A stretch of DNA of 64,000 nucleotides, taken from the NCBI GenBank assembly GCA_022316685.1, contig JAKJHU010000085.1, forward strand, positions 2,108,001 to 2,172,000. Reading direction: 5' to 3'. Origin of the DNA: Progne subis subis. Its lineage: Eukaryota > Chordata > Aves > Passeriformes > Hirundinidae. Shown piece by piece: positions 38,701 to 48,900 of this stretch. The translations under genes were made by a program, and so were the position numbers. The notes below the pieces were generated by a model. The model did no database searches. It was not told the DNA's origin and saw only the letters and a list, made by a program, of their open reading frames with translations. Within the stretch, counting starts at the first letter, position 1, and every line of letters begins with the position of its first letter.

Positions 38701-41700
38701 CTCCTCTACAGCTCTGCCATGATCTGACCCTAAGCTCCTGCGTTCCCTCCAAGAAAGATTCTACCAGGGCTGAGCTACATCCATTGTCTTCTTTCTACGT
38801 GAGCCCTGCAGGAGCGGTTTTTGAGAGCTTTTGCCTTCTTAGATTTGTCAGGATCAGTGTCAACCCAGTTCACGCTCAGGCTTCACCTGGGAGCCCAGAA
38901 ACGCCAGCAATGCTCCCATTTTTATTTCTTGGGAAGCCATAAAGTCTCTCACAGCTGCACGAAGGCACCATAACTCACAGACCCTTCACCAGCATCGATC
39001 CCTGAACGTGCAGGGACAAGGGCATCCTCACGTGAGGGTTCTGCTGATGCCGGAGAAGCCCCAAACCATCTGGTGTTCAACGATGAAAAAGCATTTTTCA
39101 GGGGAAAGAAAAAAAAAAAGCCCAAAGCCAAAGCCCAGCAGCCTCCCCCTGCCACCACCCACACGCAGAAAATCTCCGTTCCTGAGCAGAAGCTCAACCA
39201 ACGGCGCGGCTGTTCCCAGCCGGAGCCCCGGAGCGGAGCTGGCACAGGCACGCGCTGCAGCACCACGCAGCCACGGGCTGCTCCACGACCTTGAGCTCTC
39301 ATCAGTTATCGCCCCACTCGCAGGGGGACACAGGCAGTGCCACGGAACGACGCAACGCCGCCTCGGGGTGGAGCGAGGTGTGCGTTTTTGATGGATGAAA
39401 ATAAGAAACCATCGAGAGCCCCGGGGATTATTGGAAGCAGACAGCAGGGCTGGGCTCACCCCACAGAGTTCCTTGGAAGTGGAGGAGAACCACGTGCGCT
39501 TTGGGATCCGGAGAGCCTCCCCTGCCCGTCCCAGCCCCACGCAGGGAAGCCCCAGGGCCGTGCACCTACCCCGCTGGACCAGACGTAGTAGGTGTAAGCC
39601 ATGGCCTCCCGCTTGTTGAGCTTGTACACCTGCTGCAGCTTCTGCCAGTACACGTTGGCCTCCGTCTCCTCGTTGGCGAAGCTGCGGACGGTCTTCATGG
39701 CCGAGATGGTCTCCTCGGCCGTGTTGTTGGCCTTGGCCAGAGCACTCTGCACATCCTTGGAGAGTTTCTGCAGGGAGCAGGGGGAGGCAGAGGGAGCTCA
39801 GCGGGCACCAGGCTGCCCGTGGCACATCTCCCCGCTCGCCCCGGGCTCTGGGACCACACCAAGGGACTCCAAAGGGGGACAGAGATGGCACGAGGACAGG
39901 CGGATGCACGCAGGACGTTCCACAGCCCAGCCACCTCTTCTATCAGACCTGAGATGCCTCCACTCCTGGGCATGAAGCAAGGTTAAAAGCCCAGGCTACA
40001 CCTGTCTGCCCTCACAGGTTTAATGTCGCCTTCCTGCCCTCGCTGCTGGCAGCAAAACAGTCCAGCGTCACTCCCACCGGCTCCAAGGCCACCACAGGCT
40101 CCCTGATGGCTTCCCAGGGAGACCAGCCCAGCACTGCTGGCAATGCCAGCTGCTCCTGCCCACCTGGTAGTACTTCCCATAGACATCAGACACCAGCATG
40201 ATGATGGGGAAGCCCATGAAGGTGACCAGGGAGAGCTTCCAGGAGAGGCTGAACATGAAGAAGATCACGCCCGTGGCCTTCACCACGTTGCGCAGGAAGA
40301 TGTTGATGTTCTGGGAGACCAGGTCGCTCACGATGGTCGTGTCCTGACGTCAGGCGGGAGATGACGTCCCCTGCAGCAAGGAGAGGTCAGGGAGGGGGAG
40401 AGCGGGGACGTGTCACCACGGCAGGTCACCGTGTGCCACATCCCATGCCAGGGGCCAGATGGAGCTCCCCATCCAAGCAGCTGCGGGTCTGAAGGGTGCC
40501 ATGGAAGGGGGGCAACTCTCCACCGCTGTGGATGCAAAGCCAAACAGAGGAGCGTGGATTGCTGCATGCACGAGGAGCAGCATGGCACCTGGAGGCACAA
40601 GCTACACCCCTGGGTCACCAAGGGTGGCTGTAGGACAGGAAAGGGCACTGTGGCAGCATCCTGTGCTGGACGGGAGCCCACAGGCCACACACAGCCTGGA
40701 GCTGACCCAAGGGACCAGGATGGGTCCAGGGATGAGGCTCTGGCGGTGCCTTTTGGTGGAGCTGGGTGTTACAGCCAGCAAACATCACACTGAACTCCCA
40801 AATCCTTGGCCTGTGTTTGAGTCCAGCTGAATTCCCGCGCTTTTGTGTACCCATATCCCACTTCCAGTAACATCTCTGCTGTCCTCAGCTACCAAGGCAC
40901 AGTGCAGTGACTGCTAAATACAGCAACAGCCTCAAAACTAAAAATATCACCGGGACAAAATTAAGTGTGTGAAAGTTACACCAGAGTCGCACGGCCTGGG
41001 ACCAGGACTGAACTGCAAGCAGGGAAAGCAACAAGCACACCCAGCAAACCTCCCAGGTTTCAGGGACAGGAGGAGAACTGGGGAGCAGCCCACCAATAGG
41101 CACAGATGGGAGGAAGGAAATGGGATTTTTAGGGGTGGGACTTCTGGACGCCAGGCTGATGGATGGCAATGGGACATCCCCACAGTGGGAAGCAACAGAA
41201 AGGGAAGAGCTTTCTGCCTCTATTTCTAACCATGAGCATGCCTCAGGCTGCCCCCAGTCTGCTGTATGAGAGTAGAGCAAGCCATGGGGAAAAAATCTGG
41301 GATGGGATAGAGGGGGAGGGAGGAACCAACCTGTGCGATTCTCATCAAAAAAACTCATCTCCTGAGACACCAGCGACCTGAAGAGGCAGTTGCGAAGGCG
41401 GATGTTCAGTCTTGCAAAGATGAGCGTAAAAACGCCGCCCCGGACACCTGCGGCAAATGAGCTGATTGCAGATAAGAAACGTTATAGAGCCATGGACACG
41501 AAACCCTCTCAGCAACACCAACACCCCGACGCCAGGCCAAGGGCCTGGGCAGTGCTGACACCACATATCACCAGCCCACACCTCTCCTGTGCGCCACCAG
41601 CACAGCGCTGGCCGGTCCTAACTGTGGTAGTCACAAGCTTAGGGAGGGAACACAGCACTGCTGGAACAGCACTCCCCAGGGAATCCATTCCCTGCGTCCA

Positions 41701-42975
41701 TTCCTGCTCCCCCACCTCCGGCAGATGGACGTGGAGGGCACACAAAGGCCTGGTGACTGCCAGCCACGGCCCCTCTGCGTGGTGACAGCGCAGAGAATCC
41801 GCAGCGCGTCCCTGGGGTCCGGCAGCGAACTGCTGGAGTGGGTGCCCGCGCCCACCATCACCACGAGCTCCTGTGGGAAGACCCCCAAACTCCTCGCCAG
41901 GGCCAGATGCAGCCCCTGGATTACCTTCCTATGGCGAGCAGTGACATGACCAGCACTGCCGTGGAGAAGCGATCCATGCTCTTCTGCACCACGATGCCGT
42001 CGATGGCCAGCCCCGTGTAGTAGGGCAGGAAGGTCTCTCCTGCAGGACAAGCACAGCACGTGGAGGTTCATCCCCACCACGTGGGATTGGCACGGGACCT
42101 GTATTCCCAGCTGTGACAGCCTGTGGACAACCCCATCCCCACCAGAGAGATGCTTGGCCATCACAAAATACGCCCTGAGAGTGGCACGTGGAGGTGTTGC
42201 TGTTGTATTTTATCCCCTCGTGCAGCTGGTTTTGCCCCATTGCATTTTTCACTCACTCCACACAGCACATGCCACCCAGCACCCCCCCAAAAAAAGCAAC
42301 CCTAGGGTGCTCCCAAGCCCCACCACCATGGCTCCTCCGTCCCTCGCGGTCCCTTCACTCACCCAAAGCGGCCACGAGGAGGAAGAAGGAGGCGATGCCC
42401 AGGAAGAAGGCGTCTGGCTTGGTGTAGGACAGCAGTTTATGGATGGTGGGACCCGCTGCCTCCTCCCTCTTGTCCCTCGGGGTGCCCCCATCACAGCTCT
42501 CCTCCACCTCGGCGCGGGACTCGGAGCCGGGCCCCAGCGCCTCGCGGGAGGAGGTGACGCAGGCCAGCAGCTGCCACAGCCCGAAGGTGGCTGCCAGCGC
42601 CACGTAGGTCCAGGCAAAGAGCCCCCAGAACCAGGGGTCCCTGATGGTCTTCCGCACCTCCGAGTAGAGCAGCAGCTTCACCATCATGTAGATGCCCATG
42701 AGGAGGCAGACGACGGCGATGAAGGTCCGCGACGCCCTGAGGCGCCGGGGGCCGTAGGCCGTGTTGGTGGCCACGCCGATGGCAGCGCCCAGCAGCACGC
42801 AGCTGCGGTACAGGCAGCCCCCCCAGATGTCCAGCAGCGAGTTGAAGATGTTGAAGTGCCGCAGGTCCTGCAGGACATTCCGGCCACCCTGGCCGTGGGT
42901 GTAGAGCAGCGTGGTGACCACCACATCGGCCCCGCTGAGCGCCAGCGTGCTGGCCACCGCCTTCCAGGCCCGCAT
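32756..42975 (-). CDS. ABCB9: ABCB9 (TAPL), lysosomal peptide ABC half-transporter
   Basis: ABCB9 homodimerises in the lysosomal membrane and uses ATP to pump cytosolic peptides into the lumen. Exons (minus): 42975-42363, 42039-41925, 41461-41331, 40370-40164, 39767-39570, 38032-37904, 36752-36564, 36047-35874, 34513-34354, 34263-34127 and 33094-32756. With one extra base discounted the phases join to 796 residues (human 766). The first exon encodes the four-helix TMD0 and the start of the core; the core transmembrane domain runs to about residue 465. The nucleotide-binding domain has Walker [10 protein letters not shown] (residues 543-551), Q-loop SQEPVLF (590), signature LSGGQKQR (647-654), Walker B ILILDEA (667-673) and switch His 703 (IAHRLS). 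All catalytic residues are present. The extra base is at 40343-40344 (CC on the plus strand), after RLTS. The last ~55 residues are divergent. Confidence 0.96.
37748..37885 (+). mobile_element. CR1 LINE 3'-end fragment in ABCB9 intron
   Basis: GGCTGGATGAGGCTTGGAGC, then GAAGGTGCCCCTGCCCACGG, then GATGATCTTGAAGGTCCTTT and CCAACCCAACC are the last ~130 bp of a CR1 element in plus orientation, antisense to ABCB9. It ends about 20 bp from the splice donor of ABCB9 exon 38032-37904. Confidence 0.85.
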
Positions 42976-43022
42976 CCTCGTCGCCGGGGTGGCCGGGGGT
43001 CACCGAGTGCTGAGGGGCAGCC
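42976..43022 (-). other. ABCB9: ABCB9 5' UTR part of the first coding exon
   Basis: On the minus strand a good acceptor, CCTGTTTTAG, ends at 43023, and the exon continues 47 bp to the ATG at 42975. This implies at least one upstream non-coding exon. A consensus donor, CCG/GTAAGA, lies at 44533/44532 in the CpG island and is the likely partner. Confidence 0.6.
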
Positions 43023-44280
43023 CTAAAACAGGATGGACGGGCTCATGTCGGCCTCTGCTGCGGGGTGAGAGGAGGGGAACGGAGTTATTTACCTCAGGGA
43101 GGAGGCAGGGAAAGGGAAGCAGGATTGGGGGGACAACGGTGCCCGCTCGCCACCAACCCATCCTGACCGCAGACACCACCACCTGCACCTCCCTCCCCTC
43201 CCCGGCTGCACACGCCCCAAGGTATTGCATTAAATGAGCAGCACAAAAGAAGACAAAGTTCCCTCCCAGATGCCTTCACCCATCCTGAATCCCAGAGCAG
43301 AACTCTGCAGATCCCGGTGGGAATCTCTGTCCCCGCTTGCTGTGGTGGCTGCCGTGACATCCGTGCAGCCACGTGTCCTGCGCTACGGAGCCGTGCGGGT
43401 GTTGAACTTGGACAGTCATGGTCACAGAGTCCCTGCCCGCCTTTCCCAGGACAAAGCTGAAACCGAGCACTCAAAACCGCAGGAAAGCAGACAGGGGAGC
43501 AGCTCAGCTCTGTAATGGATCCCCCTCATCAATATAAGACTAAACCGTAGGTACAGCAGCCCGTCACACCTTGCTGTCCCCAGCCCTTCTTGACATTAAT
43601 TCGGGGTAGCCCGCTAAACCCGCTGTGCAGTCAGCGTGCAGTTCAATGACACAACAAAAATCCTGAGAGGAAATTAAAAAGGGATTGGAATTCCACAGCT
43701 GTGTCCCGCGGGAGAGGAAGGCTCCGGGGAGGGCGGGACGCTGCCTTCGCTGTCACCCGGGATGCTGGGGCAGGGGCAGGCTCTGAATGGACACGGGAAG
43801 GGGCAGAAAGCTCGGCTTGCTCTAAGCCGAGCGAGCCGCTCACCTTCTCCGGTGCCATGCCCTGAGGAGCCAGGCGTCGGCAAGAGGGAGGTGCCCGATC
43901 CCGAAATTTGTGCTGGGTCAGCAGCCGGTGACGGTGCACAGTGCGGAAGGCACGGCACAAGGGGTGCCATGTGTCGGCCACGCTCCGGCCTGCGCGACCG
44001 CAGCCCCCCAAAACCAAACCACCGTGACGAAGGGCAGCCCTTGGCACCGGACAAGCAGCGCCCTTGGGCGAGAGCTGCCCGGCAAGCGGGATAAAATGCT
44101 AAAAAGCGGGGGGAAAACAGGGCAGAGGCTACAATCTGGCGAAGCACGGGGGTTTCACGGGGTGGGTGGGGAAGGAGGGATGGAGGCACAGCAGAGCAGA
44201 GATGCCAGGGAGGAGCAGGACACGCTTCCCAGGCTGCTCGCTGCTGCCATCCGCTGCAAAGCTGCGCGGATCCGGCCCAT

Positions 44281-44311
44281 GGAGGAGGAGAAGGAGGAGG
44301 AGGAGGAGGCA
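44281..44311. repeat. (GGA)n/(GAG)n purine microsatellite
   Basis: About 30 bases of GGA/GAG/AAG words in the first intron of ABCB9, inside the CpG island. Confidence 0.8.
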
Positions 44312-44573
44312 GACACCGCAGCTCCCCACCACCCGCAGCCGTGTCCCCAGCCCCCGAGCTGGAGCCGCCCAAGGTCCCCACTCGCCTTCCCCCCGCAGGA
44401 GAACGTCCCGAGGCGGCGGGGCGGCGGGGAGACCCCCGGGCAGGGCCGTGCCCGCCATACCCGGGCCGGACACCCACACGCGGTTCCCCCCTTCAGGGCG
44501 GCTCAGCCTCGGCCCGCCCGGACGGCTCTTACCGGCGGCGGGGCGGGGATCGGCGGGATGAGCCCGGTCCGAG

Positions 44574-44596
44574 CGGCGGCGGCGGCGGCGGCGGCG
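44574..44596. repeat. (CGG)7 trinucleotide repeat at the ABCB9 first exon
   Basis: Seven consecutive CGG units plus a partial unit on the plus strand, read as GCC repeats in the ABCB9 sense. It lies about 40-60 bp upstream of the predicted first-exon donor, so it is in the 5' UTR or core promoter. Confidence 0.85.
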
Positions 44597-44858
44597 CGTC
44601 CCGGGAACAAGGTCGGTGCTGGGCGTGGCCCCGCCCTGACCACGCCCCCTCCTGCGGCGCCCGCCCGGCCCCGCCCACGGCCGGACCCCAAATTCGGGGG
44701 TCCAGGGGGGTCCCCGGTCACTCCACCCCGCCCTGTCCCGGTAAACCCCGACCCGACGCGGTAAAGGCAGCCCCAGAATTTTCCGCGCCTTAGAAGGTTT
44801 TTTTTAAAACCACCCCTCCCCCCCCAATATACAATGTTTTCAGAATTTTTAAATTATT

Positions 44859-45907
44859 TTTATTGGTTCTGTGTCATTTCTGCGGTAGAGGGAAAATACA
44901 ACACAGGAGTCAGCTCAAAGGCAAGCGGGAAAAGGGCTCAAAACAATAGTTTAAGTCAAGCCTTAAAGAGGGGTTTGATGGGGGTCTAATTAACCCCTCA
45001 AGAGAGACTTGACAAGGGTTTAATTAATCTGTAACACAGAGGGATCCACTTTTAAGAAATACAACTTTTCCCCTTCACCTCTAACTGTTAAGGAGAAGAA
45101 GGCCTCGGATTCTTCCCTGGACAGCACCCATGCATCAGGGTGTGCAATACAGGTGACAGAGGGACAGGGCAGTGCCATTATCCCAAAGTTTCCATGTGTT
45201 TTTGCAGTGCTGGGCTTAGAAACACCCCGTGACCCTCACTAGCACAGGAACAGATGTTAGGATTCCTTGGAGTTCACGCTGTTTCAGGAGCGAACAGAAT
45301 GGTGACATTACAAAAGACAAATTTTTCATATTTCTCTGCCTGGATAACCGAAACCAAAAATATCACATTCTGTTGTTGATTTTATTTCTGCTAATAAGTG
45401 CTCAAACCAAAACAAAAAATTTAAACGAAAACAAACAAACAAACAAAACAAACTCTCACTTCAAGCCCTTCCCACATCTGCCAGGAACAGAGTCAGACCT
45501 GGAGTGACTATTCCTGGCTCAGGCTCACAGCAGGGACACTTTGAAGCTGCAGGAAACACTGTCCGTGGCTAAGCCGGGTCTGGTTTCTGCTTCTCCATCT
45601 GCGCCCAGACCACTCCAGGGCTTTGGCGCAAAGGGCAACTTCCAAGCCACAGTCAAGGTGGAGCTTTCTGGCAGGACCGAGTCTCTCTCCCTGCCAAACC
45701 TAGAGGAGGACGGTACCACCTCCCTCGGTCCGATCCAAGGGCAAACCCGGACCAGGAAGGGACTGAACAGACCCCCTCGTCTGAAACTTCCCCTTCCTTT
45801 CTCCCAGGACAGAGCAGGCACGTCTGCACCCCGCGCAGCCGGCCCACAAACCTCGGGGACAGTCGGTGCTGTCCCCGGCGCCGCGGGACCCCCGGAATTC
45901 CCCGGGG
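44859..45907 (-). other. 3' UTR of the integrase-derived gene (end inferred)
   Basis: AT-rich non-coding sequence after the stop at 45908. Minus-strand AATAAA hexamers lie at 45381-45386 and 44859-44864. The farther one gives a UTR of about 1 kb ending just before the ABCB9 CpG island. Confidence 0.4.
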
Positions 45908-48900
45908 TTAACTGGTTTTCTTCCCGCCAGACATGCTCTGCTCAGCGGGCAGCACCGTCTCGATCTGGAACGACACGAACTGGCCCTTCTTCAGCTTCTT
46001 CAGGGAGCCGGCAGTGCTGCCCCTAAACACGCTGTCTTCCACCTTGAAGGCCAGAGAGGGCAAGCCCCGAGTTTTCCTTTTCACGCCCTTGCGCTCCCGC
46101 TTGCAGGCCGTGGTCATGTTGGAGATCACCTGTCAGGAGAACGCAGGGCTTGGGCTTCCAGGCGTCACTCAGGAATCAGCTCAGCTCTGACACCGGGAAT
46201 CCCAGATTCCTTAGGGTTGGGTTGGACCTCTGGAGATCTTCCAGGCCAACCCCATGTCCTGGCAGGGTCACCACATTCAGGTGGGTTTGGAATGTCTCCA
46301 CAGAGGGAGAATCCAAAACCTTCCTGGGCAGTTCCAGTGCCACCCTTAATGGAAAGAAGCTCTTCCTCATGTTGAGGTGGAACTGTGTTTCAGTTTATGG
46401 CTATCACTCCTCACCCTGTCACTGGGCACCACTGAGAGGAGCCTGACATAATCATGACACCTCTCAGAGATATTTCTGTGGGATGATGATATCCCCTCTC
46501 AGCCTTCTCCAGCCTGAGCAGGCCCAGCTCCAACGGCCTCTCCTCCTAAGAAAGGCTGAGAGTGACTGAGAGCTGGCAGTGTCAAAGCTGGATGCACCCG
46601 GGGCAAGGGAGGGACTCAGCAGAGGCTTCCCAGCCTTGCTCTCACCACCCCGAACCAGCAGGAGACCTTGCAACGTGAAACTGCAGTTCCAGGGCCAGAG
46701 CTGCCAGCGCTCCATCAGTAGAGGGCAGAAGGGGATCTAGGCTGGAGTGCCACAAAGCCAGGGAAGCTTCATCACCTCCTGTTAATTGCAGCCCCAATCC
46801 CTGCCTGGATGCAGGAGAGAGCTGGTGATCCCAACACAAGAAATTCCCTTAGGGACAGGACAGAGCTCCTGCTGCCCCGTGCCACGATGTGCAGCTCCAT
46901 TTCACAAAAGGGGAGCTGAGCTAGTGACCCTGAGCTGCCAAAGGGATCAGATCCTACATATCCAGCTCCCAGACCCTCCTCCCTCCTGCCCCATATTCCT
47001 GCTGTCATTCCCTGGCAAGAACAAGCACAGTCCAGGTGAGATCAGAGAGAACCCCACAACCCTGACTGAGTGTAAGAAATGACTGAGCACACAAAGCACT
47101 TGAGCCTTGTCGGTGTTTTTTTTTGGCACACAGCTCACCAAGCACTTCACAGGGGACACTGAGGTCGTTTTTCAAGTGAGGGAACCAAGGAACAGAGACA
47201 AAATGAGCTGTCCAAGGTCACCCAGCACGTCAGAGACAGTCAGGAGCTGCATGCTGACTTTGCTCTCCAAGCCCATCTCCTTGCCCACCGGGCCACTAGT
47301 CCTCATGGTAGCCCCAACCTCCTCCCATTTTGGGGCATTTAAACCTTCATAGTTACACAGCATCTCCCTGAAGGCTTCTTATCCCTGCCTGAGGAGGGAC
47401 TCCCTTGGCTGATCTGGGATGCAGATTACAAGGCAGGGAGCTGGGCAGGCTGGGACACAGCTCTCATTAGCCTGATGGGACAAGTCAGTCCCTTGTGTTT
47501 CATCAGCCACCTCTGAGCAGCACCACGAGCAGCTGCCCTGTGGTGCTGGCCCAGAGTGCCCAGCTCCGCTCCTGCTGCCCTTCGGCACACACCGAGGTGC
47601 CGCCTCTCCTCTCAGGCCAGGCTTGGACTCGGCTGCAAAATGATTTCAAAGCAACCCAAGACTTACAATCTCCTTCACGGCGTTCTGCTGCTCCTGCACC
47701 GTGGCCGTGAATGGTGGGAGGCTGTCGGCCTTACCGGAGCCAGCCCCCTGCTCCTTAGAGTCCTTGACAAAATCCACCTGCAAGGCACAAGAATTCGGGC
47801 GTTAACTCTGCAACCACGGCAGCAACAAAGCTCCTGCAAGGCTCCCTGCTGAGGGCAGTTACCTCTGAGGACAGGCACACATATCTGTTGAACATGAGGA
47901 AGAAGGGGCTGTACTTGGTGGCGGAGTTGACTGAGGTGCGGAACTCGAAGAGCAGGGGGTCCAGGTGCACGTCCCACTCGCCGGGCTTCTCGTTCACCAC
48001 GCTGCAGATGGAGGCTCTGAGCACCTCGGCGCTGCAGTCACCAGGGCCGGGGGGCTCTGCGGGGTCTGCGGGCGTGAGGAGCTGGGAGATGTTCCAGTGC
48101 TCACACAGGTGCCGGCTGACCTGGGAGAACACGGGGATCGCGGCGTGTCGGCCCCACGGCAGCCCCCAGAGCACTGTATCCCCGTGCCAGGAGAGGCTGG
48201 GCGGCAGAAAACGCTCCCCAGAAAAGTTAGAGCCTTGGGAAAATGTTCTGCAATGACTGCTCCGGTGCTTGAAGCTTGCCACAGCACTGGGAAGATGGGT
48301 TAATCCCAGGGTAGGGCGGGAATTTCATGCACACAGTGTCTCCTTCCAAGCAGAGAGGACTTGCACCACTGATCCACAACCTTAAATCTCTGCCAAGGTG
48401 AAAGCGCTGGCAAATCAGCTCCCACTCCCAACAGGGCAGGGCCAGGGATAAAGGCAGAACCAGCTCCTCATCCCCGCTACACAGCACACCACAACTCTGC
48501 CTTCAGGAGCTACTGCCCAAAAAACCTGCTGAGGGTCACAGTGCCCAAAAACCCTGCTGAGGGTCACAGTGCCCAAAAACCCTGCTGAGGGTCACAGTGC
48601 CCAAAAAACCTGCTGAGGGTCATACTGCCCAAAAACCCTGCTGAGGGTCACAGTGCCCAAAAAACCTGCTAAAGGTCACAGTGCCCAAAAAACCTGCTGA
48701 GGGTCACAGCGCCCAAAAAACCTGCTGAGGGTCACACTGCCCAAAAAACCTACTGAGGGTCACGTTGCTTCCCCCTGAACCACCCCACACCACACCTACC
48801 TCCTCGCAGAAGTCCCAGCTCTGACTGGTGTAAATGTTCTTGGAGGCTCCAAACCTGGGCAAGGAGAGGACACACAGCTGGTTTTACTCCATCAGCTGAG

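Larger units (their letters stand above)
44130..44770 (-). promoter_or_regulatory. CpG island, promoter and first exon of ABCB9
   Basis: CpG-dense block upstream of ABCB9. A donor-like CCG/GTAAGA on the minus strand ends a probable non-coding exon at 44533. The island contains a GGA-type repeat and a (CGG)7 run. No TATA box is seen. The tail of the neighbouring minus-strand integrase-derived gene is immediately upstream. Confidence 0.65.

Noticed and set aside
39028..39909. 293-codon minus-strand frame
   Set aside because: It overlaps ABCB9 exon 39767-39570 in another frame and extends into introns; the composition is not protein-like.
48511..48762. Regular 28-bp repeats resembling a CRISPR array
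   Set aside because: Units are contiguous with no spacers, and the setting is an intron of a vertebrate gene. It is a minisatellite.
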